Position numbers and translations under genes: made by a program
Assembly: GCF_000046705.1 (NCBI RefSeq)
Contig: NC_005956.1
Span: forward strand, 558,001-622,000
Direction of reading: 5' to 3'
From: Bartonella henselae str. Houston-1
Lineage (GTDB): Bacteria; Pseudomonadota; Alphaproteobacteria; Rhizobiales; Rhizobiaceae
Length of the DNA: 64,000 bases
Part shown: positions 1 to 9,386 of the stretch, one piece after another
Position numbering within the stretch: position 1 is the stretch's first letter
Layout of the letters: each line of letters begins with the position of its first letter
The notes under the pieces: generated by a model
Databases searched by the model: none
Told to the model about the DNA's origin: nothing
The model's input: the letters and a program-made list of their open reading frames with translations, nothing else

Positions 1-1
1 T

Positions 2-532
2 AATGGTTTTATTATAGGTATTGATACGGATGTGATGTGGTCTGGTAAAAAAAATACGAAAATTATTACTTGGCCAGAAGTTCCGCCAGAAGTCTCGTCA
101 GAAAAAAAAGTGGAAAGAGTTTCAGTAGGAACTAATCAAGACACTTCTGCAGAAGTGACGAATGGAGCTTTGTCTCATACTTTAAAACAAAAATGGTTTG
201 GTGCCACACGAGTGAAAGTTGGTTTTGTTGTTGATCGTATGATGCCTTATATTGCAGGAGGTGTTGCTTATACGCAGCTTCAAAATATCTTTGAAAAGGA
301 AGCTGATAAAACAAAGAAAGCCATTGATATTTCTAATGTTATTCATGATGAAAAAAAGACCATGGTTGGTTATACCCTTGGAGGAGGCATTGATTTTGCA
401 ATGACTGATAATGTTATTGTACGTGCAGAATATCGTTATTCAGATTATGGTAAGAAGAAGTTCGCAGATGAAAAAATTGAAATGCGCTACAAAACAAATG
501 ATTTTCGTGTTGGTGTAGCGTACAAGTTTTGA
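2..532 (+). CDS. Hbp/Omp25-Omp31 family outer membrane beta-barrel protein, 3' part only
   Basis: The reading frame is open from base 2, so the gene starts before the window and only about the last 176 residues are seen. The repeated pattern of alternating hydrophobic/aromatic strands (VKVGFVVDRMMPYIAGGVAY, VGYTLGGGIDFA, VIVRAEYRYSDYG) and the terminal aromatic (FRVGVAYKF) are those of the Omp25/Omp31 porin-like family, which in Bartonella are the hemin-binding proteins (Hbp/Pap31). These sit in the outer membrane and bind heme on the surface. Which Hbp paralogue this is cannot be told without the N-terminus. A strong terminator follows at 555-590. Confidence 0.8.
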   Translation, partial: NGFIIGIDTDVMWSGKKNTKIITWPEVPPEVSSEKKVERVSVGTNQDTSAEVTNGALSHTLKQKWFGATRVKVGFVVDRMMPYIAGGVAYTQLQNIFEKEADKTKKAIDISNVIHDEKKTMVGYTLGGGIDFAMTDNVIVRAEYRYSDYGKKKFADEKIEMRYKTNDFRVGVAYKF

Positions 533-554
533 TTTTTTGTAAGCTTAAATTTTT

Positions 555-590
555 AAAAAGTCTCATTTTCGAATGGGACTTTTCTTTTTT
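555..590 (+). terminator. Rho-independent terminator after the Hbp-family gene
   Basis: A 12-bp stem (AAAAGTCTCATT paired with AATGGGACTTTT, one G-T pair) with a TTCG tetraloop is followed by CTTTTTT. It lies 23 bases after the stop of the outer membrane protein gene and is a textbook intrinsic terminator. Confidence 0.9.
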
Positions 591-859
591 CAAGTATGAG
601 CCATAAAGTATTCTTTTTGAAGAGAGATGTTCTCTTATGTGCAGTACTTTTTGTAGGATCTGCTTTTATGCTAAAATTATACGCTTTTCAGGTGTTAATT
701 ATTTGATTTCTGATAAAGTTACGAGCTTTCAGGGTTAAAGAGAGTTCAGCTTTTTATTGTTCTCTTTATATTCCATCCCATAAAATAGTTAAAATATGAT
801 TTTAAATTAATAACTAAGAAAACGAATTTCCGGGTGATTTTGCATCACCGTGTAAAAAG

Positions 860-902
860 TGCGATAAAGAAAGTCATGAGAAAATTTTCTTTCTTTATTG
901 CA
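860..902. repeat. Inverted repeat in the 541-943 intergenic gap upstream of ogt
   Basis: Two 14-base arms (TGCGATAAAGAAAG at 860-873 and CTTTCTTTATTGCA at 889-902) can form a long stem with one G-T pair; the loop itself contains the palindrome GAAAATTTTC. There is no T-run after it. A smaller hairpin (GGTGAT/ATCACC) lies at 833-849. Apart from the terminator at 555-590, the rest of this 400-base gap shows no gene that I can support. Confidence 0.5.
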
Positions 903-943
903 TTGAGAGTTTTCAAAATCTTTAAAAAGTATAAAAAATCAGA

Positions 944-1468
944 ATGCTGAATATTTCCCAACAGAGAATATTTTGTCTAAAAAACGTTTCAATAGGAGGG
1001 CTTTTGGTGGCAAAATCTCGCAAAGGGATTTGTAATATAGCATTGGGAGATACTCCAGAACAATTATTACAGGAATTCACAGTACGTTTTGGTGATGTTC
1101 AACAAGTGGATGATGATAGCACATTTAAGAAAGAAGTAACACATATTGTAGCAATGATAGAAAGCCCTAAGTTTGTAAGGAAACATGATTTTCCCTTAGA
1201 TATAATTGGTACAGTCTTTCAGCAGAAAGTATGGACGGGATTATGTGAAGTACCATGTGGTGAAACAATTTCCTATGAAGCGTTAGCACAACACATTGGT
1301 ATGCCCAATGCTTTTCGTGCAGTTGCGAATGCATGTGCACGTAACGAATTAGCATTACTCATTCCTTGCCATCGTGTGGTGCGCAAGGATGGTTTTATTT
1401 CTGGATATCGTTGGGGTATTTGGCGGAAAAAGATTTTACTACAACGGGAACAAAAGGGTGAAATTTAA
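944..1468 (+). CDS. ogt: Methylated-DNA--protein-cysteine methyltransferase
   Basis: This suicide DNA-repair protein takes the methyl group from O6-methylguanine (and O4-methylthymine) onto its own cysteine. The active-site motif IPCHRVV is at about residues 144-150, preceded by the helix-turn-helix segment VPCGETISYEALAQHIGMPNAFRAVANA-type region (about 104-132). The protein has 174 residues and resembles the Ogt/Ada C-terminal domain without the Ada N-terminal activator. The ATG at 944 lets the N-terminus align from the beginning of the Ada-C fold; a GTG at 1007 behind GGAGG is an alternative. Its end overlaps the convergent kinase gene by 4 bases. Confidence 0.9.
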   Translation: MLNISQQRIFCLKNVSIGGLLVAKSRKGICNIALGDTPEQLLQEFTVRFGDVQQVDDDSTFKKEVTHIVAMIESPKFVRKHDFPLDIIGTVFQQKVWTGLCEVPCGETISYEALAQHIGMPNAFRAVANACARNELALLIPCHRVVRKDGFISGYRWGIWRKKILLQREQKGEI

Positions 1469-3786
1469 CTTTGTTTAATGGGCATTGTAATGGTTACAGT
1501 TGTACCTTTCATTTCTTTAGAGATAATTTCAAGTTTTCCTTTGTGTAATTCTAGCAAAGAGCGTGAAATGGCTAACCCAAGACCTGAGCCGGTATGGGTT
1601 TTCGTGAGTTGATTTTCAACTTGTTCAAAAGGTTGTCCGAGTTTTTTGATTGCTGATTGGGGAATGCCAACGCCTGTATCTTTAATTCTACAAACAAGGT
1701 TATTTTTTTTCTTGAAAGCACAAACATTAATACTTCCGCCAGAAGGTGTGAATTTCACAGCATTGGAGATGAGATTGAGGAAGATCTGTTTCATGGCACG
1801 TCCATCAACTTCTGCATGCAGTTCTGGAGCAATATTTGTTGAGACAGAAATATTTTTTTCTTGAGCTTGTGGTGTAAGTGTCCGCACCGCTTCACTAATA
1901 ATGGGTTCAAGATCGATATTTTTACGATCAAGGGTAAATCTTCCAGCTTCGATTTTGGACATATCAAGGATGTCATTGATAAGAGTGAGAAGATGGTTTC
2001 CTGAATTATAAATGTCATGCATATATTCTTGATAGCGTTGTGAGCCAAGAGGACCAAAGGTAGATTGCAACATGATATCTGAAAAGCCAAGAATGGCGTT
2101 AAGAGGCGTACGCAATTCATGGGACATATTGGCTAAAAATTCTGATTTAGCTTTGTTAGCACTTTCAGCGCGTTCTTTTTCTGCTTTCAGACTTTTATTA
2201 AGTTTTTCAACTTCTGTTGCGCGTTGTTGAGCATTTCCTCGAGCACGTTTGAGTTCTTGAATAAAAGAGAAAAGACGTCGTTCACTGTCTTCAAATTTTT
2301 CTTGTTGTTGTTTCAGTTCAGAAATATCTGTACCAATGCAAACAAGTCCTCCATCTTGGGTGCGTCGTTCATTAATTTTGAGCCAACAACCATCTGCAGT
2401 TTGGCGAATACTGGTTAAGTTCCCAGTACCATCGTCTTTGAGAGGATATTCATTGATTGCAGGGCGTGCCATGGCTTCAACGGTTGCACGTTGGATCCCT
2501 GGTTGTAAAACTTGTTTAGGGATAGCTGCATATTCGCAAAACTTGCTGTTGGACATGACTAAACGTCCTTCTGAATCCCATAGTACAAAAGATTCTGAAA
2601 TATTTTCAATTGCATCACGGATACGAAGATCAGCTTGTGCTGTTTCTTCTGCGAGTTGACGCTGTTCACTAATATCGAAAGCAATACCAACCAAATGAAG
2701 TTCTTCTTCATCCGTAACTTCAGCACGAATGCGCATCCATACATAATGCCCATCAGCATGACGCATGGGAACATTAATATCAATATGCTTTTTCTTACCA
2801 CTCATTAACTCTTGCGCGAGATCAAAAAAATTAGCATCGTTTGGATTGATAATAGCGGTAATTTGTGAAATTGAAAGCAGTGCATCTTGAGGTATATAAC
2901 CGAGCATTTCATACATTGCTCGTGACCAGTAAACACGTCCGCTTGCCATATTCCAATCCCATAGTCCACAACGTCCACGCATCATTGCCATATCGATGCG
3001 ATTTTGAATTTTTTCTGAGATCGAATCTGTTTTGCGTGCTCGTACGATTTGATTGTAATAAGCATAGAGAAGAGCTAAAATGACGCCTCCTGTTCCTATG
3101 AGCAGGGTTATATTTAACGAGAAAATTTTTCGCCATTCCCTGTAGATCTCTTGCGTTTTTTCGCTGATAAAAACACCATATTTTCCATTTTCTGTTTGAT
3201 GAAATGAAGCGAGAGCAGGTGCATCTTTTCCTATTGTGACTTTCATGATTCCAGCATGTTTTCTGAGAGATCGCAAAGCAATGCTCTCAGAGATAAAGTC
3301 CTGTAAAGGTTTTCCTAAAATGATTTCAGGACTGGATGATGCTAAGATATTACCCTTTTGATCGACTATGGCGATAACAGTGCCAGTTTTGATCAGACCT
3401 TGGTTTTGAAAATTACTAAGGATATTTTGCAAATAAGTATGAGAAAGAGCAATGGCTTTTCCTTTCTGAGTGGCGGCAAGTAAGTCACGATCAATTGTAT
3501 TGGCAATATGAGCAGCTAACAGAGTGATCGTAGAACGCGTATTTTTATCAATTGTGTGGCGCAAATCATAGATTGAGACAAAACGAATTGCTGCCAGCAC
3601 AACAAGAAATACGACAATGACGAATGGAAGTGAACGCCTCAACCAAGGTTCAATAAAGAGCAGTTTTTGATAGGACGAGTCAAAAAGCGGATTGATATGC
3701 TTTGTTCGCGCTTTATGATTTTGAGCGCTCGATTTTGAATCAGCATATATCTCCGTTGGCGCATTACATGCGTCCAATTTAGCCAT
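1465..3786 (-). CDS. pleC: PleC-like PAS-domain sensor histidine kinase
   Basis: A 773-residue inner-membrane kinase. Two membrane helices (about 52-75 and 222-247) bracket a periplasmic sensor region of about 150 residues. Then come two PAS-like domains (about 265-375 and 385-495), a coiled linker, a HisKA domain with the phospho-accepting His556 in FLANMSHELRTP, and a HATPase with N box (NLISNAVKF, 671-679), G1 (DTGVGIP, 703-709) and G2 (GSGLGL, 733-738). There is no receiver domain. The architecture matches rhizobial PleC, which acts on DivK/PleD in polarity and cell-cycle control; that role is inferred from the family. AAGGAACGAGAA precedes the ATG at 3786. Confidence 0.82.
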   Translation of the reverse strand: MAKLDACNAPTEIYADSKSSAQNHKARTKHINPLFDSSYQKLLFIEPWLRRSLPFVIVVFLVVLAAIRFVSIYDLRHTIDKNTRSTITLLAAHIANTIDRDLLAATQKGKAIALSHTYLQNILSNFQNQGLIKTGTVIAIVDQKGNILASSSPEIILGKPLQDFISESIALRSLRKHAGIMKVTIGKDAPALASFHQTENGKYGVFISEKTQEIYREWRKIFSLNITLLIGTGGVILALLYAYYNQIVRARKTDSISEKIQNRIDMAMMRGRCGLWDWNMASGRVYWSRAMYEMLGYIPQDALLSISQITAIINPNDANFFDLAQELMSGKKKHIDINVPMRHADGHYVWMRIRAEVTDEEELHLVGIAFDISEQRQLAEETAQADLRIRDAIENISESFVLWDSEGRLVMSNSKFCEYAAIPKQVLQPGIQRATVEAMARPAINEYPLKDDGTGNLTSIRQTADGCWLKINERRTQDGGLVCIGTDISELKQQQEKFEDSERRLFSFIQELKRARGNAQQRATEVEKLNKSLKAEKERAESANKAKSEFLANMSHELRTPLNAILGFSDIMLQSTFGPLGSQRYQEYMHDIYNSGNHLLTLINDILDMSKIEAGRFTLDRKNIDLEPIISEAVRTLTPQAQEKNISVSTNIAPELHAEVDGRAMKQIFLNLISNAVKFTPSGGSINVCAFKKKNNLVCRIKDTGVGIPQSAIKKLGQPFEQVENQLTKTHTGSGLGLAISRSLLELHKGKLEIISKEMKGTTVTITMPIKQS

Positions 3787-3962
3787 TTCTCGTTCCTTTA
3801 ATTATGGAATAATGTAATTTAAAAACTGCTTCGATATTCATAATAAACCCCATAGGGTGCAATGAATCAAAACACGAGTCCTCTGTCCAGTCTTTTTTTA
3901 GAAAAAGGTATTTTACTTTTATTGAGTGTGGATTATGGAAATGAAAAGGAACTTTCACATGA

Positions 3963-3996
3963 CCTATAAACAGGTATTTTATTACCTATTTATAGG
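3963..3996 (-). terminator. Hairpin downstream of pepN, possible terminator
   Basis: Arms CCTATAAACAGGTA and TACCTATTTATAGG pair over 13 of 14 positions around a 6-base loop. It lies about 75 bases after the pepN stop and upstream of the kinase start on the same strand. No clear T-run follows on the minus strand, so termination is a guess. Confidence 0.45.
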
Positions 3997-4070
3997 CTTA
4001 TTATGATCGAATAATTCGTCAATATTATTTTATAATATTTATAAAATACTGATTATAAATATTTTTTATT

Positions 4071-6698
4071 TTAAGCTAGGATACGAGAGATGATTTCAGC
4101 GACATCGCTTGACAATTGAGGAGCTTCTGCAATTGTTTTTAATGCGGTTTCAAGTTTTTGTTTTCGAACGGGTTCTAATTGTCGCCACGAGCGCATCCTT
4201 GTTAATAACCATGAAGCGAGCTGTGGATTTTTTTTGTCAATTTCCAAAATGATTTGGCAAAGAAAATGATAAGGTGCACCATCAACTCTATTAAATCCCG
4301 TTAGATTATGAGAGGCAAAGATACCAATCAAAGCGCGTACACGATTAGGATTATCTTGTGAAAAAAGCGGATGCTGCATGAGTTTTCGAACATGATCAAG
4401 AGTTGATGTCCCCGCAACCATTGCTTGAATCGAGAACCATTTATCCATGACCAAAGGGTCATGTCGATATCGGTTTTCAAAATCATTTAAGGCATTTTGC
4501 GCCTGCTCACTTTCTTTAAAGCGCTGCACTAAAATAGCTATACTGGCCATACGGTCAGTCATATTATTAGCTGTCGCATATTGTTTGGCAGCACGATTTG
4601 GTTGGGATTCGGCGATGGAAAGATAGTCTAGTACAATATTCCGTAATGCTCGTTTTCCAGCTTGTGCAATGTTTGGTGAATAGGGCTCATTGGTTTCCAT
4701 TTGCATATAAATTTTTATGAAGAGCTCTTGATGCGTATGTGCGAGTGAAGCTAAAAATTGATTTCGCACATAGTGAATACGCTCTGGATCGACATTTTTA
4801 CCGATTATATGGGCAAGTTCAATTTCGCTTGGTAAATTTAAACAAAATGCACGAAACTCTGGTTCAAGGTTTTCATCTGTAATGATGTTTTCAATCAATT
4901 TTAGCAAAGCAGAGGACATATCCACTGTTGCTTGTGTTTCATCTTGAATAGATTTAATCAGAGCTTGCGTTATCAATTGGTTAAGCGATTGCCAACGATT
5001 AAATTGATTGTCATCTTTTTGTGCAAGAAAAATGAATTCGCTTTCATTGAATGGAGTTTGTAGATTGATAGGTGCAGAGTAGTCTCTAAGCAGTGATAAA
5101 ATAGGCTTTTCGCTCAGTCCCCTTAATGTAAAAGTTTGGTTTTTTTTAGAAAGAAGCATAACCCCTGATTGAATATCTGCATCAGCTTCATAGGTAAGAG
5201 ATTCTCCATTATGTCCTAAGAGTCCAAAAGCGATAGGGATAAGCATAGGCTTTTTTGTATTTTGTTCGGGTGTTGCTGGAATATGTTGTTTTGCATGAAT
5301 CGTGAGAACACCATCGCTATAATGATGGTCGATTTCCACATTGGGTGTTCCTGCTTGTTCATACCACAGCATAAATTGTGAGAAGTCTTGATGAGAGACT
5401 TCAGAAAAACAAGCGATAAAATCTTCAATTGTACAAGCTTGCCCATCATGACGTTGAAAATAGAGATCCATCCCTTTACGAAAGAGAGTAGGGCCTAAAA
5501 GAGTATGCACCATGCGAACGACTTCTGCACCTTTTTCATAAACGGTTGCAGTGTAAAAGTTATTGATTTGGCTATATTGACGGGGCCGTACAGGATGAGC
5601 AAGTGGACCAGAATCTTCAGTGAATTGCATAGTTTTCAATGTTTTTATATTTTCAATGCGCTGTAGGCTACGTACATTTTGATCTGAGGAAAATTCTTGA
5701 TCACGGTAAACAGTTAAGCCTTCTTTTAAACAGAGTTGAAACCAATCACGACAAGTAATACGATTACCAGTCCAATTATGGAAATATTCATGAGCAATGA
5801 TACGTTCGATATTTCTATAATCATGATCAGTTGCTGTTTCAGGATCTGCTAGAATATATTTATCGTTAAAAATGTTAAGTCCTTTGTTTTCCATTGCACC
5901 CATGTTAAAATCGGAAACAGCAACAATATTGAAAACATCAAGGTCGTATTCGCGCCCGAAACATTGTTCATCCCAATGCATAGAACGTTTGAGAGCATCC
6001 ATTGCATAGGTTGCACGTTTGGTCTTTCCTTTTTCCACATAGATAGCAAGTTTGATACGTCGGCCAGATAGGGTGGTAAAATGGTCTTCTAACTTGTCAA
6101 GATTACCACCAACTAACGCAAAGAGATAGGATGGTTTGGGGTAAGGATCTTCCCAAAGAGCAAAATGGCGATTATTCTCAAGAGTTCCTGTTTCGATGAG
6201 ATTGCCATTGGAAAGTAAGACAGGGATTGTTTTAGAATCCGCTTCAATTTTTACCGTATAGGTGGAAAGAACATCTGGGCGGTCATAAAAATAAGTAATA
6301 CGACGAAAACCTTCTGATTCACATTGTGTGCAATAAACACCATTTGAAAGATAAAGCCCCATGAGTTGGCGGTTGCTTTCAGGATTCACTTCTGTGACCA
6401 ATTGCAATGTAAAAGGAGTAGCTGGTGGGGTAGTAATTTCTAAACGTGAAGGAGTAACTTTATAAGCACTTTCAGGCAATATCTCGCCATTAAGAGCAAC
6501 AGAAATGAGTGTAAGATCATCCCCAGAAAGCACAAGAGGTGTTAATTCTTTTGTATTATGACGCGGTTCAAGAAACAATGTTGCTGTAACATAGGTTTTT
6601 GTTGGCGCTAAACGGAAGTGCAGTTGTGTTTTAGGTATAGCGTAAGGGGTTTGCTGGTATTCTTCCAGACGATAAATAGGGACTGATGATTGTTGCAT
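4071..6698 (-). CDS. pepN: Aminopeptidase N (M1 family zinc metallopeptidase)
   Basis: An 875-residue cytosolic broad-specificity aminopeptidase that trims N-terminal residues from peptides. The substrate-binding GAMEN motif is at 267-271. The zinc site is HEYFH at 303-307 with the third ligand Glu326 in KEGLT, so the enzyme should be active. Length and the long helical C-terminal half agree with the E. coli PepN subfamily. It stands alone between the downstream kinase and the uracil-DNA glycosylase gene, all on the minus strand with gaps of 284 and 76 bases. Confidence 0.95.
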   Translation of the reverse strand: MQQSSVPIYRLEEYQQTPYAIPKTQLHFRLAPTKTYVTATLFLEPRHNTKELTPLVLSGDDLTLISVALNGEILPESAYKVTPSRLEITTPPATPFTLQLVTEVNPESNRQLMGLYLSNGVYCTQCESEGFRRITYFYDRPDVLSTYTVKIEADSKTIPVLLSNGNLIETGTLENNRHFALWEDPYPKPSYLFALVGGNLDKLEDHFTTLSGRRIKLAIYVEKGKTKRATYAMDALKRSMHWDEQCFGREYDLDVFNIVAVSDFNMGAMENKGLNIFNDKYILADPETATDHDYRNIERIIAHEYFHNWTGNRITCRDWFQLCLKEGLTVYRDQEFSSDQNVRSLQRIENIKTLKTMQFTEDSGPLAHPVRPRQYSQINNFYTATVYEKGAEVVRMVHTLLGPTLFRKGMDLYFQRHDGQACTIEDFIACFSEVSHQDFSQFMLWYEQAGTPNVEIDHHYSDGVLTIHAKQHIPATPEQNTKKPMLIPIAFGLLGHNGESLTYEADADIQSGVMLLSKKNQTFTLRGLSEKPILSLLRDYSAPINLQTPFNESEFIFLAQKDDNQFNRWQSLNQLITQALIKSIQDETQATVDMSSALLKLIENIITDENLEPEFRAFCLNLPSEIELAHIIGKNVDPERIHYVRNQFLASLAHTHQELFIKIYMQMETNEPYSPNIAQAGKRALRNIVLDYLSIAESQPNRAAKQYATANNMTDRMASIAILVQRFKESEQAQNALNDFENRYRHDPLVMDKWFSIQAMVAGTSTLDHVRKLMQHPLFSQDNPNRVRALIGIFASHNLTGFNRVDGAPYHFLCQIILEIDKKNPQLASWLLTRMRSWRQLEPVRKQKLETALKTIAEAPQLSSDVAEIISRILA

Positions 6699-6774
6699 AA
6701 TTTTTTCCTATTAGTGTTTAAAAGTTACAAATTAAAAGAGAGCTTACGCGTTGAGGTAAAGCAGAATTAACCAA

Positions 6775-7602
6775 TTATAAAAGGCTGTCTAAGCGATTTT
6801 TTACTTCTAGAAAGTCTAGCCACGTAAGCTTTTTCTGACTCGGCGTTCGAAGAAGATAAGCAGGGTGAAAGGTTGGCATAACAGGTATTTTTATGTTGTT
6901 CTCGCTTTTATAGGTGAGCCATTTACCTCGGGTTCGGATAATTCCATTTTGCGCTCCCGTAAGGAACTGTGTCGCAACCCCTCCCAGTGCTATAAGAATA
7001 CGAGGATTAGCTAAATAAATTTGCCGTTCAATGAAAGGGCGGCATAATGCAACTTCTCTTGGCGTGGGTGTGCGATTTCCTGGTGGACGCCAAGGAATAG
7101 TATTAGCTATGTAAACACTATTTCTTGTTAAGCCAATTGATGCAAGAATTTTATTCAGTAACATTCCTGCTTTCCCTACAAAAGGAATTCCTTGTATATC
7201 TTCCTCTCGTCCTGGTGCTTCTCCTATAAGCATGAGAGGACTTCCTGCTGTTCCATCTGAAAAACAGGTATTTTTTGCTGTCAATTTTAATGAGCAGCCA
7301 TTAAACGCGAGGAGAGCAGATTTTAATTCATCAAGTGTATTCGCATTTTTTGCACTCTCTATAGCCGAAAGTTCACCTTGTATGATAGTAGAGTTAGAAA
7401 GCGGATGATTGTCTAACTTTATGGATGGCGATGTCTGTTGATTATGAGAAATCTTTACTACTTGTGTTGATTTTTTTTCTAAAGAAGCAGATTGACTAAA
7501 GCGATCAATAGGTAGATCTGTTAAGGCAGTATCTACACCGCTTTCTTTATAGAAGCTTAACAGTTCTTCATATGTGATTGAGCACGGAGTATGATTTAAC
7601 AT
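6775..7602 (-). CDS. Uracil-DNA glycosylase, family-4-like
   Basis: A 275-residue repair glycosylase expected to remove uracil from DNA. Motif A is GEAPGREEDIQGIPFVGKAG, followed by RPPGNRTPTPREV and the C-terminal motif HPAYLLR. The first ~100 residues are a poorly conserved extension. Family 4 enzymes carry an Fe-S cluster held by four cysteines (CxxC, then KC in front of RPPGNR, then a last Cys). Here the first is replaced (FNGC) and the third is Trp (IPWRPPGNR), leaving two. I chose the ATG at 7602; an in-frame TTG at 7659 has no better ribosome site. Confidence 0.85.
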   Translation of the reverse strand: MLNHTPCSITYEELLSFYKESGVDTALTDLPIDRFSQSASLEKKSTQVVKISHNQQTSPSIKLDNHPLSNSTIIQGELSAIESAKNANTLDELKSALLAFNGCSLKLTAKNTCFSDGTAGSPLMLIGEAPGREEDIQGIPFVGKAGMLLNKILASIGLTRNSVYIANTIPWRPPGNRTPTPREVALCRPFIERQIYLANPRILIALGGVATQFLTGAQNGIIRTRGKWLTYKSENNIKIPVMPTFHPAYLLRTPSQKKLTWLDFLEVKNRLDSLL

Positions 7603-8031
7603 TTTATTTTTTCTTATAATCTCTCTATTAGGAATAGAGCAGATAAAATTATCCTTCAAGCTTTATGATGTGTTTATGAGTAATTTTTATGTAGGAAACA
7701 ATGATATCCTTTTTTCTTGATAGAAAAGAAAAATTATACAATAGAGTGGTTCGCAGTTGTATGTATTTTTCAATGTGTGATCTTTTTCGTTAAGATATAC
7801 TAAATTATCCTATAATAAAAATTTTTCCTCAAAAAAGTTATATAAATTAAGAATCTATAATATTTATAAAATAAAAAAGATAATTTTATAGTATGAAATT
7901 TATATTAATCATAATTTAAAAATAATTAAATAATTCTAAAGATATAGATATAAATTTATTTTAGGAAATAATAAGCATATAAACTGTAAAAGTGAGCAAG
8001 AATATTTAATAAGATTGTGATATAATATTAA
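7603..8031. other. AT-rich intergenic gap with no gene seen
   Basis: About 430 bases between the glycosylase start and the end of the thi operon, both on the minus strand. It is extremely AT-rich (long A/T runs around 7790-8000). It presumably holds the promoter of the glycosylase and the 3' end of the thi transcript. No open frame, RNA or clear terminator could be supported. Confidence 0.5.
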
Positions 8032-8781
8032 TTAATCACCTTTTTGATTGTGATTTAACAGTAATCTGTAAATATATTCTTTTGCATTTTTTATAGCTTG
8101 TATCATAGATTCATTTAATGCCAAATGTGCTGCAATAGCGCTGGAGAGGATGCAACCTGTTCCACGCATTGTTCTCGTTAAGCGCACAGTGGAAATATCG
8201 ATGATTTCAGTTTTATCAATGAAGCTATCAGTTGCAAGGGGACCATCTGCATGTCCACCTTTTATCAAGATAGAACGTGGACCAAATGACAGAAGTTTTT
8301 TTGCTTGTTGTATTGCTTGCTTATGACAAGATGCCAATGGGGTTTGGCTGAGAAGGGCGAGCTCTTCCCTATTGGGTGTTAAAAGATCAACGTAAGGGAG
8401 AAGTTTATTGATCATAATTTCTATGATTGGTTCCGTTGTTAGTTTTCCTCCTGATGAGGCAAAAAGTACCGGGTCAAGAATAACCGGAATATGAGGATAG
8501 TCTTCTATGACATTACAGATTGCTGCGATAATTGCTTGATTTCCTGTCATCCCAATTTTTATTGCGCTTATTGGATTGGCCTCTAAGGCTGCGCGCATTT
8601 GCGCAGCTATGAGTTTTTCGCACATTGGAACAATTTCAGCAACATGGTTATCATCTTGTACGTTAATGCAAGTAATTGCTAAATTTGCTTTTATTTGAAA
8701 ATGTGCAGCTGTTTCTATATCACGAACAATACCAGCACCTCCTGTTGGATCGGTGCCTGCAACAATAAGAATAGAAGGCAT
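8032..8781 (-). CDS. thiD: Hydroxymethylpyrimidine/phosphomethylpyrimidine kinase
   Basis: This enzyme phosphorylates HMP and HMP-P to HMP-PP, the pyrimidine half of thiamine. The N-terminal ribokinase-fold motif AGTDPTGGAG is at about 8-17, and the anion-hole region TRTMRGTGCILSSAIAAHLA lies near residue 210. The chosen ATG at 8781 overlaps the thiE stop (TGATG) and puts GTDP as far from the start as in other ThiD proteins; ATGs at 8790 and 8811 inside thiE are alternatives. It is the last gene of the thi operon. Confidence 0.92.
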   Translation of the reverse strand: MPSILIVAGTDPTGGAGIVRDIETAAHFQIKANLAITCINVQDDNHVAEIVPMCEKLIAAQMRAALEANPISAIKIGMTGNQAIIAAICNVIEDYPHIPVILDPVLFASSGGKLTTEPIIEIMINKLLPYVDLLTPNREELALLSQTPLASCHKQAIQQAKKLLSFGPRSILIKGGHADGPLATDSFIDKTEIIDISTVRLTRTMRGTGCILSSAIAAHLALNESMIQAIKNAKEYIYRLLLNHNQKGD

Positions 8782-9386
8782 CAACGCCATGCTTGTGTCA
8801 CTTTGATCCACTGTCTTACACGTTTTTCAGGTTTTTTATGGAGGAGAATATCGGTTACAACAGCGGCACTATTGGCTCCTGCTTTCAAAACACCAATTGC
8901 GCGTTCTGGTGTTAAGCCACCAATGCCAATTAAAGGTAAAGCACCAATCTGCTTTCTCCATTGTTTAATTTTTTCTAATCCTTGCGGCATCCATTTCATT
9001 TCTTTTAAGATTGTCGGATAAATAGGACCAAGGGCAATATAGTCAGGATCAACAGAGCGCGCGATATCCAATTCATGTTCATCATGTGTACTAAGACCAA
9101 ATCTTATAGCATTTTTACGAATTGCGGGAAGATCAGCATTCCTTAAATCTTCTTGTCCAAGATGAATAAAATGACATTTTTCATCAATTGCTATTGTCCA
9201 ATGATCATTAATAATTAATTGTGCTCCCAATTTATCGCAGATGTTTTTTGCGCGCTTAATATGTTCACGGATTGTTTTAAGATTTTCATTTTTCATACGC
9301 AATTGTATAAGTTTGATGCCAAGAGGAACCAAACGCTCAACCCAATCCGCATTGTCAACGATGGGATAAAATGGATCGAGTTTCAT
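8781..9386 (-). CDS. thiE: Thiamine-phosphate synthase
   Basis: A 201-residue TIM-barrel enzyme that joins HMP-PP and thiazole phosphate to give thiamine phosphate. Visible family motifs are LIQLRMKN (substrate contact, about 27-34), [30 protein letters not shown] and the phosphate-binding glycine turn IGIGGL followed by [11 protein letters not shown]. Its ATG overlaps the thiG stop as ATGA and its stop overlaps thiD, which suggests translational coupling along the operon. Confidence 0.92.
   Translation of the reverse strand: MKLDPFYPIVDNADWVERLVPLGIKLIQLRMKNENLKTIREHIKRAKNICDKLGAQLIINDHWTIAIDEKCHFIHLGQEDLRNADLPAIRKNAIRFGLSTHDEHELDIARSVDPDYIALGPIYPTILKEMKWMPQGLEKIKQWRKQIGALPLIGIGGLTPERAIGVLKAGANSAAVVTDILLHKKPEKRVRQWIKVTQAWR

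Noticed and set aside
4021-4060. AT-only palindromes after pepN
   Set aside because: Expected by chance in sequence made almost only of A and T.
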